From Jiangella anatolica (lineage in GTDB: Bacteria; Actinomycetota; Actinomycetes; Jiangellales; Jiangellaceae): a DNA stretch of 64,000 bases. A program made the position numbers and the translations under genes. Location: the NCBI RefSeq assembly GCF_003236295.1, contig NZ_POTW01000007.1:57192-121191 (forward strand), read 5' to 3'. Below the pieces are notes generated by a model. It was not told the origin of the DNA and made no database searches. It saw nothing but the letters and a program-made list of their open reading frames with translations. Within the stretch, counting starts at the first letter, position 1, and each line of letters begins with the position of its first letter. Below are positions 16,880 through 25,868 of the stretch, one piece after another.

Positions 16880-18745
16880 CGGGCTGTAGTAGCGGACGCC
16901 GCCGCCGGCGCCGGGCTCGAGGCTGTAGTGGCGCAGGAAGTCCCACAGCAGCGGCGTCTCCTCCGGGGTGGTGTTGTGCGAGCGGTAGTTGTTCTTGGTC
17001 AGCTTGAGCACCGGCACCGTCGTGCCGGCGGCGTGCCACGTCCACGTCTGGTACCGGTCGTGCCAGCCGTCGAGCACGCCGTCGACGGTGTCGACGTCGG
17101 CCAGCGTGAGGCCGTTGGCCGCCAGGTGGTACCGCGCCCAGCCGTCGAGCCGGTTGTCGATGTCGTCCCACAGGCCGCCCTCGAGGAACCCGAGGTCGCC
17201 GTAGCCGTAGATCTGGTAGTTCGGGATGGGCCGGTGGCTGGCGGGGTAGGCGACGCCGTCGAGCGTCACAGTGCCGGCCGCGTCGGGCGCGACGGTGAAC
17301 GACGTCGACGCGACGGCGGCGAAGTACGCCGGGAAGGCGATGGCGAAGTTCTGCGTCACGCCGCTGCCGGCGGACTGGCCGGTGGAGTAGAACCGGGCCG
17401 GATCGACCGGGTACTCGCGGATCATGAGGTCGCGCAGCTGCCGGAAGAAGGCGTTGGAGTCGCGGTGGCTCACCGAGATCGAGGTGTTGCTGTACTGCTC
17501 GCACACGATGACGACGACGCAGCCCTCGCGCTCGGCCACGTCCCACCACTGCGCGGCGTCCATGAACACCTTGTCGGTCTGGCTGTTGCCGGGCCAGACG
17601 AACACGACCGGCGCCTTGCCGCGCCAGATCCGGCGGGCGCTGCGGGGCACGTGGACGAGGTACTCGCGGAGCTGGCCCTCGACCGTCATCGTGCGGACCT
17701 CGACGCCCAGCCGCTTGTAGTCGGCGCGTTCGTAGAGCTGGTTGCCGTAGGCGAAGAAGTTCTCGTAGCGGGTGTACCGGGTAAGGAAGGCGACGACGCG
17801 GTCCGTGGTGTGCGGCTCGGCGTGCTCCAGCGGCCGGGGCCGCACCGCGACCTGGGAGATCGGGCCGGCGTGTGACGTCATCCAGCGTCCGGACGTGTGC
17901 CGCTGCCGGAACACGGTGCCGAGCGTGCCGTCGCGCTCGCCGTGGCCGGCGACGTCGTTGGCGACCTTCCAGTAGGCGAGGCTGGCCGCCGCCGTCGCAC
18001 CCGGGTTGACGTACCACGTCGGCAGCACGACCTCGTCGTGGCGGATCAGGTCGAAGCCGTCGGGGAAGACGACGGTGGTGTAGGTCGGCGCCGTGGTGCC
18101 GTCGAACTCGATGCCGGCGTGAGCGCCGAGGTAGTCCGCGGGCAGGCCGGGGGAGTCCAGGTACACCTGGCCGATGACCCGCAGCGGGTGCGCGACGGCC
18201 CACGCCTCCAGCGCCGGCGCGCCCGCGCCGTAGCCGGCGAGGTAGTGCTCGCCGAAGATCGAGAAGTAGCGGTTGGACTCGTAGAAGCCCATCGCCGCCT
18301 CGACGTAGGCGAGCTCCGCGGCGGCGTCGCCCCAGCCGCCGGCGCCTGGCTCGAGGACGAACAGGCCCTCCTCGCGCTCGTCGGCGACGTCGCGCCAGCC
18401 GGACCGGCGCAGGAAGTCGCCGGTGTCGACGCCGTCGGGCACCGCGATCACCGTGTAGTAGGAGCGGATCGGCGTCTCCGGCGAGATGTAGGCCTTCGCC
18501 GTGCGCGTCACGCCGCCGACGTCGAACGTCTTCTCCCAGTAGCCGGTCATCTCGCGCGGCAGCTTGTTGGCGCGCGTGTAGTCGTACTCGGGGAACGGCC
18601 GGCCGTCCAACGGCCCGGCCGGGCCGAGGGCTCCGCCGCGTCCCGCTGCCGCGGCCGAGGTGGCCAGCGCGGCCGGCGCCACGGCGGCGGCGACGGCGGA
18701 CACTGCGGCGCCGCGAAGGAGCTGACGTCGGTCGATGGTGGTCAT
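16835..18745 (-). CDS. Tat-exported PHB-depolymerase/feruloyl-esterase-like serine hydrolase
   Basis: Predicted 636 residues. The start at 18745 is set by a perfect AAGGAGG and by a Tat signal (TIDRRQLLRGAAVSA). The N-terminal about 300 residues form a domain shared with the protein at 34300 (VPDGVDTGDFLRRSGW, EGLFVLEPG). The catalytic alpha/beta-hydrolase domain follows, with likely nucleophile Ser458 in GQSAGSG, the LpqC/PHB-depolymerase type. It is secreted and splits an ester of unknown identity; aromatic or quinate esters are plausible from the context. It has its own promoter with the GGCAAC repeats that also precede the paralogue and the TRAP operon. It lacks the C-terminal domain present in the paralogue. 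Its last 45 bases overlap pcaC. Confidence 0.75.
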   Translation of the reverse strand: MTTIDRRQLLRGAAVSAVAAAVAPAALATSAAAAGRGGALGPAGPLDGRPFPEYDYTRANKLPREMTGYWEKTFDVGGVTRTAKAYISPETPIRSYYTVIAVPDGVDTGDFLRRSGWRDVADEREEGLFVLEPGAGGWGDAAAELAYVEAAMGFYESNRYFSIFGEHYLAGYGAGAPALEAWAVAHPLRVIGQVYLDSPGLPADYLGAHAGIEFDGTTAPTYTTVVFPDGFDLIRHDEVVLPTWYVNPGATAAASLAYWKVANDVAGHGERDGTLGTVFRQRHTSGRWMTSHAGPISQVAVRPRPLEHAEPHTTDRVVAFLTRYTRYENFFAYGNQLYERADYKRLGVEVRTMTVEGQLREYLVHVPRSARRIWRGKAPVVFVWPGNSQTDKVFMDAAQWWDVAEREGCVVVIVCEQYSNTSISVSHRDSNAFFRQLRDLMIREYPVDPARFYSTGQSAGSGVTQNFAIAFPAYFAAVASTSFTVAPDAAGTVTLDGVAYPASHRPIPNYQIYGYGDLGFLEGGLWDDIDNRLDGWARYHLAANGLTLADVDTVDGVLDGWHDRYQTWTWHAAGTTVPVLKLTKNNYRSHNTTPEETPLLWDFLRHYSLEPGAGGGVRYYSPSGFRRVDDRVRLEG

Positions 18746-18789
18746 GAATCGGCCTCCTTGCCTACCCACGTACCTGCCTGGTCGCGGTG

Positions 18790-18839
18790 AGCATGCGGTC
18801 CGGCGGCAACGACGGTCAATGCGTTGCCGCGCGGTTGCC
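18790..18839 (-). promoter_or_regulatory. Esterase promoter with GGCAAC direct repeats (site A)
   Basis: Read on the minus strand: GGCAAC (18839-18834), 5 bases, GGCAAC (18828-18823), 3 bases, -35 TTGACC (18819-18814), 18 bases, -10 CATGCT (18795-18790). An inverted GTTGCC lies 12 bases after the second repeat. Spacing is identical to the promoters at 34182 and 38955. The start codon follows about 45 bases after the -10. The remaining sequence of the 334-bp gap 18746-19079 holds the IclR-type pair and no gene. Confidence 0.7.
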
Positions 18840-18951
18840 ATGCGTGCCGTCCGTTCAGGCGCCGATGACGATCACGCCGTCGTCTGTGTGAACGACGGAT
18901 TGCGGGATCGGTTCGCAGCTGAGTCTTGTGGGGTGGTTTGTCCATCGCTAA

Positions 18952-18989
18952 GGTCTATCTAGCGGTTCAATAAGTCCGATAGATGGACC
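18952..18989. promoter_or_regulatory. Paired 17-bp operator upstream of the ThuA/PQQ unit
   Basis: Two 17-bp half-palindromic sites lie at 18952-18968 (GGTCTATCTAGCGGTTC) and 18973-18989 (on the minus strand GGTCCATCTATCGGACT), starting 21 bp apart. They match the family GGTCCGTATAACGGACC found at 24027 and 29837. This is probably the binding site of the IclR regulator encoded at 22960-23772. Confidence 0.65.
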
Positions 18990-19079
18990 AGCGTGTCTAG
19001 GCGGCTGCCAGCGCTCACCGGGCTGCTGCGGCGGATGGGGCGCTCTGCCTGCGACGACGTCCAGAGGGGAGTTCCCGGG

Positions 19080-20174
19080 ATGAAGAACAGATCGAGGATC
19101 GGGCGGCGCAGGTTCCTGGCGGGCGCGTCCGTGGCGACCGCGGGTGTCCTTGCGGCGGAGGCGGCCTCGGCTGCTCCGGCCGCGGCGCCGGGTCCATCAT
19201 CGGGTGGGTCCGGGTACGAGAAGAACTACGACCCGACGTACGGGGTCTACCGCGGTGTGGATCCACGGATCTACAGCGACTGGGGCACCGAGCGGGACGA
19301 CAAGGTCCTGGTGTACTCCCGTACGGCGGGTCCGCGGCATGCACACCTGGGACGGAGGATCGATCCGGATCACCCGAGCAACGCGAGCCTCGGCCTGGAT
19401 CGCGCGTACGTGATCACGCACGACCACAACGACCCAGCGGTGTGGCCGCTCCCGCTGGACAGCTCGAACCGGTCGCAGAACGGGTTGATCAGGATGCTCG
19501 CCGCCGAGGGCATCGAGGTGCACGTCACCGAGGACGTGCAGGCGATCGCGGGCCTGTCGAGCAGCTACAAGGCGGTGATCTTCAACAGCACGACTCGTGA
19601 CACGCTGTGGAACCACGCCGCCGGTGCGGCCGGAGGCACCCGCCTGGACGGAGCGCGTGAGGCGCTGCGGAAGTACATCCAAGGCGGCGGTGGTTTCGTC
19701 GGCATCCACAACGCGTTCGGCACCGAGTACGGCTGGCCCTGGTACGAAGGGCTGCTCGGCCACGCGAACTACTACAGCCACGGCGCGAACCAGGACGGCG
19801 ACGTCGTCGTCGTCAATGACCGCGACGTGTCGACCAAGGGCCTGCCGCGACGCTGGGGGTTCCGCGACGAGTGGTACAACCTCATCCCGTTCCCGACCAA
19901 CGTGAACTTCCTCGCGATCGTGGACGAGCGGACCCTTCCGGAAGGTCCGGGACGCGCCGGCGATCACCCCGGGCATGGCGATTTCCATCCCGTTTCCTGG
20001 TGCCAGTACTACGACGGAGGCCGTTCGTGGGTCACGACCCTCGGGCACGGTGCCGAGGCGTACGAGGAGAACACGGCCTTCCCGGGGGCTGCCGAGTTCC
20101 AGGAGCACCTGGTCCACGGCATCAAGTCCGCCATGGGTCTCGAGCCGTTCTGCACGCCGGCCAAACGCCGCTGA
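19080..20174 (+). CDS. Secreted ThuA-like domain protein
   Basis: Predicted 364 residues. The ATG at 19080 is chosen because a GAGGGGAG site precedes it and a Tat signal (RIGRRRFLAGASVA) follows at once. The mature protein is a ThuA-like class I glutamine-amidotransferase fold (KVLVYSRTAG, YKAVIFNSTT, YIQGGGGFVGIHNAFG). The family occurs in sugar-use loci, with only poorly defined roles. The gene precedes the PQQ dehydrogenase by 43 bp and probably shares its transcript, so both act outside the membrane. The function is not known. Confidence 0.75.
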   Translation: MKNRSRIGRRRFLAGASVATAGVLAAEAASAAPAAAPGPSSGGSGYEKNYDPTYGVYRGVDPRIYSDWGTERDDKVLVYSRTAGPRHAHLGRRIDPDHPSNASLGLDRAYVITHDHNDPAVWPLPLDSSNRSQNGLIRMLAAEGIEVHVTEDVQAIAGLSSSYKAVIFNSTTRDTLWNHAAGAAGGTRLDGAREALRKYIQGGGGFVGIHNAFGTEYGWPWYEGLLGHANYYSHGANQDGDVVVVNDRDVSTKGLPRRWGFRDEWYNLIPFPTNVNFLAIVDERTLPEGPGRAGDHPGHGDFHPVSWCQYYDGGRSWVTTLGHGAEAYEENTAFPGAAEFQEHLVHGIKSAMGLEPFCTPAKRR

Positions 20175-20217
20175 CGGGGACGAGTCGACGCGCCGTTCTT
20201 TCGCTGGGAGGCGAACC

Positions 20218-22908
20218 ATGAAACCAAGAGCTCCCCTGTCGATGCTGCTCGGGGTCGCCGTGTCGCTGGCGTCGGTGTCCGCCTTTGCCGAAGTCGGCGG
20301 GGGCGGCAGCGACGTCGAGGGATTCGCTCAGATCGAGCCCGAGGGCCTCGCGCCGACCGGGGCGGACATGCCGACCGTCGGTGGCAATCTGGGCAACCAG
20401 CACTACTCCGGGCTGACGCAGATCACCCAGCACAACCTCGATCGGCTCGGCCCGGCCTGGCGCACGCACGTCTCGGCTGTGGAGCCCGCGACCGACGACG
20501 TGGGTCAGCAGACGACGCCCATCGTGGCCGAAGGGGTCATCTACCTCGACACGCCGAACGGGCAGGTGATCGCCGTCGACGGCAAGACCGGTTCGGCGAA
20601 GTGGAAATGGGCACCGCAGGAGTTCGGCACGAACGGCACCCGCCGAGGAGTCTCCATCGGTGACGGGAAGATCTACACCCTCGCCGACGGCGACCGGGTG
20701 GTCGCACTCGACAAGGACACCGGCGAGGAAGTCTGGGTGGTGCAACCGGAGGCCCCGAACGGTGCGCGGCTCGGCAACATCGACAAGGTCGCGACCGTCT
20801 ACCACGACGGCGTGGTCTACGTGCACACCAACGACGGCAGCCGTGGTGCGGTCTTCGCGCTGAACGCGAGCGACGGCAGCTACATCTGGCACTTCTTCGG
20901 CGGCCCGGACCGCGGCGTCGTCTTCACGGACGTCAACGGCAACTCGGTCGATGCCGGTGCCACGTGGGGCCCGCTGCTGCCGGACGGCACCGATTGTGCG
21001 TTCGAAGGCCGGTCGACGCCGTGGATGCACGGCGCGGTCGATCCCGAGCTCGGCATGTACTACATGACGTTCGGCAACTCGGACAGCTGCACCAGTTCGC
21101 AGAACGGCTCACTCCGTCCGGGCGACAACCTGTTCTCCAGCACGATGGTGGCGGTCGACGCCAAGACCGGCGAGTACAAGTGGCACTACCAGTCGATCCA
21201 CCACGACGTCTGGGACATGGACAACGTCCACCCGCCGACGCTGGCCGACATCGTCGTCGACGGCGAGACGCGCCGGGTGGTGTTCTACGGCAGCAAGTCC
21301 GGGCATCACTTCGTGCTGGACAGGACCAACGGCCGGCCCGTGCTCCCGGTCGTCGAGCAGCCGATGATTCAGGACTCGCGACAGCACCACGCTCCGACCC
21401 AGCCGTTCCCGGCGCGCCGCATGCTGCCCGAGTGTCTCGTCTGGGAGAAGCTGGACCCGGAGAACATCCCCGGCCACCCGTGGCGCGCCGTGCCGAACTA
21501 CAACGGCTATCAACCCGACGCGGACGGCAACCTGGTGTTCAACCCCGACAGCTATGTCGCGGCGGACGAGCCCTACCTGACCTATCCCGACGGGTATCCC
21601 ACCGACCATCGGCAGGGCTGCATGTACGACCCGCAGTGGGATCTGCCGATCCTGTCGACGACCAGCCAGAACGGCGGCGGCGACTGGTCGAACCACTCCT
21701 ACAGCCACAACACGAACCTCGTCTACTTCCCGTACGGCACCAACCCGGTCGCGCACTGGAACGGCGCCAGCGCCAACGGCCAGCGGGCGATCGGTCAGTA
21801 CCAGACCGGCGGCATCCTCGCCTACGACGCGTCGACAGGTGAGGTGCGGTGGACCAACCACCTGGGCACGGACATGTCGCACGGTCAGGGACCGTTGACC
21901 ACGGCCAGCGACCTGCTGTTCGTCGGGCAGATCGACGGCCGCCTCCTTGCGATGGACGCCGTCACCGGCGACGTGCTCTGGGAGTTCCAGACCGGATCGG
22001 GCATCGCCGGCGCACCGATCACCTACACGGTCGACGGTGAGCAGTACGTTGCCGTCTTCGCCGCCGGTGCCACCAACCCGTACGGCGGCTCGGTCACGCA
22101 GGGTGACTCGCTGTGGGCGTTCAAGCTCGACGGCGCCTACACGACGGAGTCGGGCAGTCAGGAGGGGCCGGACACCGCTCCGCTGTCGATCCGGCGGCCG
22201 GTCCAAGGTGGCCCGGTCGACGGTGACGACGTGGACAACACGGTCTACCTGGCCCGCGGCAGTCGTACCGCCGACTCGAACGGTCAGCAGGACAGCACGC
22301 TGCAGCGTGCCATGCAGCCGACGCACCTGCGCGTGCCGGTGGGCACGACGGTGACGTTCCTGAACCCGGGTCGAGAAACCTTCGCGGCGTTCCCCAATGA
22401 GTTGCCGCACTGCGCGACGCAGTACTTCGAGGGGTTGTTCAACGCGCGGCTCGACCCCGGGGAGAGCTTCGAGTTCACCTTCGACCGTGCCGGCGAGTAC
22501 TTCTTCAACGACTGCACCGATCCGCGTCCTGCGGGCAAGATCGAGGTCTACCTGGAGCCGCAGGATGTTCCGGGCGCGTTGCGGTTCGTGCCCTCGCGGC
22601 TGAATCTCGGGGCGGGGACGGGGATCTTCACCGGGGTGAACGGCGTGGTCACGGCGATCCTCGACATCCCGGCCGGCTATGTGTTCGACGGTGACGCCGT
22701 GCTGCGGACACCGCTGTCGGAGACGCCGGTCCCGGCTGCGAGTACAAGGTCGAACGCCAACAGGTTGATCGTGCAGTTCGACAAGGCCGACATCGACAAC
22801 AACGTGCCCGAGGGCGACGCGGTGCCGTTGACGCTGGTGGCGAACTTCCTGCACAACGGCGTGCAGGCCCAGCTGACGTCGACGGCGACGCCGGAGATCG
22901 TCAAGTAG
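20218..22908 (+). CDS. Secreted PQQ-dependent dehydrogenase fused to a cupredoxin-like and an extra C-terminal domain
   Basis: Predicted 896 residues. A signal peptide (SMLLGVAVSLASVSAFA) leads to an eight-bladed quinoprotein propeller (about residues 50-650). The W-docking motifs recur, and the catalytic Asp is probably within VWDMDN (Asp333 or Asp335). Residues about 690-785 look like a cupredoxin (THLRVPVGTTVTFLNPG, ELPHCATQYF, EYFFNDCTDP). The usual C-x-H-x-M end of a blue-copper site is not seen, so metal binding is doubtful. The last 110 residues (FVPSRLNLG to the C-terminal IVK) resemble the tail of the esterase at 34300. It oxidises an alcohol or cyclic polyol outside the cell; the substrate is unknown. 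No pqq biosynthesis gene is in the window. It is the second gene of its unit. Confidence 0.82.
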   Translation: MKPRAPLSMLLGVAVSLASVSAFAEVGGGGSDVEGFAQIEPEGLAPTGADMPTVGGNLGNQHYSGLTQITQHNLDRLGPAWRTHVSAVEPATDDVGQQTTPIVAEGVIYLDTPNGQVIAVDGKTGSAKWKWAPQEFGTNGTRRGVSIGDGKIYTLADGDRVVALDKDTGEEVWVVQPEAPNGARLGNIDKVATVYHDGVVYVHTNDGSRGAVFALNASDGSYIWHFFGGPDRGVVFTDVNGNSVDAGATWGPLLPDGTDCAFEGRSTPWMHGAVDPELGMYYMTFGNSDSCTSSQNGSLRPGDNLFSSTMVAVDAKTGEYKWHYQSIHHDVWDMDNVHPPTLADIVVDGETRRVVFYGSKSGHHFVLDRTNGRPVLPVVEQPMIQDSRQHHAPTQPFPARRMLPECLVWEKLDPENIPGHPWRAVPNYNGYQPDADGNLVFNPDSYVAADEPYLTYPDGYPTDHRQGCMYDPQWDLPILSTTSQNGGGDWSNHSYSHNTNLVYFPYGTNPVAHWNGASANGQRAIGQYQTGGILAYDASTGEVRWTNHLGTDMSHGQGPLTTASDLLFVGQIDGRLLAMDAVTGDVLWEFQTGSGIAGAPITYTVDGEQYVAVFAAGATNPYGGSVTQGDSLWAFKLDGAYTTESGSQEGPDTAPLSIRRPVQGGPVDGDDVDNTVYLARGSRTADSNGQQDSTLQRAMQPTHLRVPVGTTVTFLNPGRETFAAFPNELPHCATQYFEGLFNARLDPGESFEFTFDRAGEYFFNDCTDPRPAGKIEVYLEPQDVPGALRFVPSRLNLGAGTGIFTGVNGVVTAILDIPAGYVFDGDAVLRTPLSETPVPAASTRSNANRLIVQFDKADIDNNVPEGDAVPLTLVANFLHNGVQAQLTSTATPEIVK

Positions 22909-22914
22909 GTGGAC

Positions 22915-22946
22915 GTGGCCGGGGCGGCAACCGCCGCCCCGGCCAC
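22915..22946. terminator. Strong GC hairpin between convergent genes
   Basis: Two 14-bp perfect arms, GTGGCCGGGGCGGC at 22915-22928 and its complement at 22933-22946, surround a four-base AACC loop. The hairpin lies between the PQQ dehydrogenase (ends 22908) and the IclR gene (ends 22960) and can terminate both. Confidence 0.85.
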
Positions 22947-22959
22947 CGGGTTGTCGCGG

Positions 22960-23772
22960 TCAGGAACTGCGCACTCGACGCTGCGTCAGCGGCGATCGCA
23001 GCGGGTGGTCGAATCCTCGCTCGGTGAGCTGCCGCGCGGCCCCTTGCAGGTCCGCGATCAGCTCCGGAATCCGATCCTGCGGGAACCTGCTCGTCGGGCC
23101 GCTGTAGGAGAGCGACGCGACGACCTCGCTGCTCTGCCCCAGGATCGGTACGGCGACGGCCGACAGACCGACTTCGCGCTCGCCGTGACTGACCCCGTAG
23201 CCATCTCGGGCGGCGCCGGCGATCTCGTCCCGCAGCGGCGGCAGACGGTCGGCGCCGTCGGGAGCAGACTCGACGATCCGCTCGAGCAGGCCTTGCGGAG
23301 CGTCGCGGAGCAGCACCTTCGACGATGCCCCGGCCCACAGCGGCAGCTCGTCACCGACGTGGACGACGTGCCTGAGCGGCAGCGGACTCTCCTCCTGAGC
23401 GACGCAGACACGCGCAACGTTGTGGACCACGTAGATGTTGACGGTCTCGCGCTGACGCGAGACCAGGTCGCGCATGAGTGCCCTGGTCTCCTCCGGCGGC
23501 TCCCAGCTGCTCTTGGCCAGATGGGCCCATCGCCACAAGCCGGGTCCGGCGACGTAACCGATCTGCGTGGCCGAGAGCAGGCCACTGTGCTCCAGCGTTT
23601 GAACGATCCTGAGGACGGTCGTCTTCGGGAGCCCGGTGGTCTCGACGATCTCGCGGATCGTCACCGTCGGACGCTGCTCGGTGAGCAGCGACATGATCTC
23701 GACGGCACGCTGGATGCTGCGTACGCCGCCGGAGTCGCTGTCGCCCTGCTCATTGGTGGGCACGTGGGGCAC
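22960..23772 (-). CDS. IclR-family transcriptional regulator
   Basis: Predicted 270 residues. The N-terminal winged helix-turn-helix is clear (SIQRAVEIMSLLTEQR, TIREIVETTGLPKTTVLRIV). The C-terminal IclR effector domain follows (HVGDELPLWAGASSKVLL, DGYGVSHGEREVGLSAVAVP). IclR proteins in this context usually sense an aromatic or hydroxy acid. It is transcribed away from the ThDP-enzyme operon and is convergent with the PQQ gene. Paired 17-bp sites precede the ThuA/PQQ, ThDP and CoA-transferase/ALDH units and are its likely targets. It could also act on pcaHGBDC, but no matching site was seen there. Confidence 0.9.
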   Translation of the reverse strand: MPHVPTNEQGDSDSGGVRSIQRAVEIMSLLTEQRPTVTIREIVETTGLPKTTVLRIVQTLEHSGLLSATQIGYVAGPGLWRWAHLAKSSWEPPEETRALMRDLVSRQRETVNIYVVHNVARVCVAQEESPLPLRHVVHVGDELPLWAGASSKVLLRDAPQGLLERIVESAPDGADRLPPLRDEIAGAARDGYGVSHGEREVGLSAVAVPILGQSSEVVASLSYSGPTSRFPQDRIPELIADLQGAARQLTERGFDHPLRSPLTQRRVRSS

Positions 23773-24026
23773 CCTCTCAGTCTCCTCGTCTCAGCACCTG
23801 CGGTGCAGAGGACCCTCTGGTCCGCTGAGCGGCATAGCTTAACCGTCAGGCGGTCGCCAAGTCCTGCTGAGGTGGACACTCCGGAGCGATCGTCCAGGGG
23901 CGGAGCCGGCGGCCGTCCATTCAGCCCAGCCTACGGAGGACGGTCCGATGCGGCCGAACCTCCGTAACGGTTTGGACATTCCACGGACAACCTCTTGCCA
24001 AGATGTCGCCCGCCACCTTAGCTTTG
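23773..24026. other. Intergenic region between iclR and the ThDP-enzyme operon
   Basis: This is part of a 309-bp divergent promoter region (23773-24081). No gene is seen. A short symmetric stretch TCCGTAACGG near 23961-23970 weakly resembles the core of the paired operators at 24027 and might serve iclR itself. No clear -35/-10 pair could be assigned. Confidence 0.4.
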
Positions 24027-24064
24027 GGTCCGTATAACGGACCTGTAAGACCGTCTAGTGGGTC
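24027..24064. promoter_or_regulatory. Paired 17-bp operator upstream of the ThDP-enzyme operon
   Basis: Site 24027-24043 (GGTCCGTATAACGGACC) is a near-perfect palindrome with 7-bp arms. A second, weaker copy (AGACCGTCTAGTGGGTC) is at 24048-24064, starting 21 bp later. Same layout as at 18952 and 29837. Confidence 0.7.
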
Positions 24065-24081
24065 GAAGGCGAGGTCAGAGA

Positions 24082-25848
24082 GTGGTCACATCCGCGGAGC
24101 AGCCAGGCCTGAACGGCGCGGCCACGACTGGTGCCGAGGCGTTGGTCGAACAGCTCGAGGCATACGGCGTCGAGTACGTGTTCGGCCTCTGTGGCCACAC
24201 GAACATCGCGTTCCTCGATGCGCTTGGCCGCAGCGACATCGAGTTCGTCGTGTTCCGGCACGAGGCCGCGGCCGCTCACGCGGCTGACGGCTATGCACGT
24301 GCGACCGGCAAGCCGGGCGTGGTGTGCGTGCACGTCGGGCCCGGCATGATGAACGCGGTCACGGGCGTGGCCAGTGCGGCCATGGATTCCGTGCCGCTGA
24401 TCGTCATCGCCGGCGACGTGCCGTCGTACTACCGCGGGCGGCACCCGCATCAGGAGGTCAACCTGCACGCCGACGCCGACCAGGCGTCGATCTACCGGCC
24501 GTTCGTGAAGCGCGCGTGGACCGTCAACCGGGTCCAGGACCTCACCCGGTTCGCGGAGCGGGCCTTCTGGACGGCGACGTCGGGCCGTCCGGGTGCTGTG
24601 CTGCTCAACGTCCCGATGGACGTCTTCTCCCGGCGCGTGGACCGGTCAGCGGTCCCGCCGCTCCCGGCGCCGGGACTCGGTGCGAGTCTCGAGCCCGGCG
24701 TCGCGGAGCGGGTCGCGCGCATGCTGGCCGATGCCGAACGTCCGCTGATCTATGTCGGCGGCGGACTTCACGGACGGCACCGGGCAGCGCTGGCGGACCT
24801 CGTCGAGCATTACGACATCCCGGTCGCTCACTCGCTGATGGCCAAGGGCACACTCCCCGACGACCATCCGCTCGTGCTCGGCATGCCCGGGTTCTGGGGC
24901 CTGGAGTTCACCAACGAGTACGCCCGCGGCGCCGACGTGGTGCTCGCCATCGGGACCCGGTTCGCCGAGACCGACGCGAGCAGCTGGGACCCGCGGTACA
25001 CGTGGCGGATCCCGCCGACGCGGCTGATCCAGATCGACATCGACGCAGCGGAGGTCGGCCGCAACTATCCCGTCGAGATCGGCATCGTGGCCGACGCGGG
25101 TGCGGCCTTGTCCGGCATCGCGGAGGCGATCAGGAAGCTGGCCCCGGACCGCCGGCAGCGGCCCGGACTTCGTAGCCGCATCGCCGAGAGCCGTTCGGAG
25201 GCGTTCGACCGGATCGCTGCCTTCGCGGACGACGTGCAACTGCCGCTGCGGCCCGAGCGCATCCTCGCGGACCTGCGGGCCGTGCTGCCCGAGGACGCCG
25301 TGCTCGTCACCGACGTCGGGTGGAACAAGAACGGAGTCGCCCAGTGCTACAACCTGCCCGCGGCCGGGCGGTTCATCACCCCGGGGGGCTCATCGACCAT
25401 GGGCTTCGGGCCGGCGGCAGCCCTCGGCGTGCAGCTGGGGTGGCCCGACCGGACCGTCGTCGCCCTCGTGGGCGATGGCGGCATGAGCGCCCAGCTCTCG
25501 GCGATTCCCACTGCCGCCGAACGCGATCTTCCGGTGATCTTCGTGGTGATGAACAACCGAGCCCACGGAACGATCGCCGACCTCCAGGCAGCGAACTACG
25601 GCCGCAGCTACGGCTGCGAGTTCCGCGACCGCGATGGTGAGCTCGTCAGCCCGGACTTCGCCGCGTTGGGCCGGGCGTGCGGGGCGGACGGATACACCGT
25701 CGGCGCCCCTGAGGACCTACGGGTGCAGCTGGGCGCTGCGGTGGGCAACCGCCGACCGGCGGTCATCGACGTTCCGATGGTGAACGAACCCGTGCCGACC
25801 CCGGGCTACTGGAACATCACGGACATCTATGCAGGGGGTTTCGACTAA
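24082..25848 (+). CDS. Thiamine-diphosphate-dependent enzyme of the acetolactate-synthase family
   Basis: Predicted 588 residues. The GTG at 24082 is preferred, because an in-frame ATG at 24058 would lie inside the operator. Three domains are seen. The PYR domain has the catalytic Glu in FRHEAAAAHAADGYARATG. A central Rossmann-like domain (about residues 190-330) follows, then the PP domain with the ThDP motif GDGG...NN (LVGDGGMSAQ to VVMNNR). The superfamily includes acetolactate synthase, oxalyl-CoA decarboxylase and IolD, which opens a cyclohexane-dione ring. True acetolactate synthase is unlikely, because no small subunit or ilv gene is near. It leads an operon with a TRAP binding protein and an SDR, which suggests catabolism of an imported acid, but the substrate is unknown. 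Confidence 0.85.
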   Translation: MVTSAEQPGLNGAATTGAEALVEQLEAYGVEYVFGLCGHTNIAFLDALGRSDIEFVVFRHEAAAAHAADGYARATGKPGVVCVHVGPGMMNAVTGVASAAMDSVPLIVIAGDVPSYYRGRHPHQEVNLHADADQASIYRPFVKRAWTVNRVQDLTRFAERAFWTATSGRPGAVLLNVPMDVFSRRVDRSAVPPLPAPGLGASLEPGVAERVARMLADAERPLIYVGGGLHGRHRAALADLVEHYDIPVAHSLMAKGTLPDDHPLVLGMPGFWGLEFTNEYARGADVVLAIGTRFAETDASSWDPRYTWRIPPTRLIQIDIDAAEVGRNYPVEIGIVADAGAALSGIAEAIRKLAPDRRQRPGLRSRIAESRSEAFDRIAAFADDVQLPLRPERILADLRAVLPEDAVLVTDVGWNKNGVAQCYNLPAAGRFITPGGSSTMGFGPAAALGVQLGWPDRTVVALVGDGGMSAQLSAIPTAAERDLPVIFVVMNNRAHGTIADLQAANYGRSYGCEFRDRDGELVSPDFAALGRACGADGYTVGAPEDLRVQLGAAVGNRRPAVIDVPMVNEPVPTPGYWNITDIYAGGFD

Positions 25849-25868
25849 CCGCACCAATGGAGGTAGGT

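Noticed and set aside
20380..20400. GGCAAT/GGCAAC near-repeat resembling the shared promoter element
   Set aside because: Lies inside the PQQ dehydrogenase coding region, wrong spacing and no -35/-10.
24082..25848. Assignment of the ThDP enzyme as acetolactate synthase (ilvB) or oxalyl-CoA decarboxylase
   Set aside because: No ilvN/ilvC neighbour and no formyl-CoA-transferase pairing in its own operon; the context is import and catabolism of an acid, so only the family is named.
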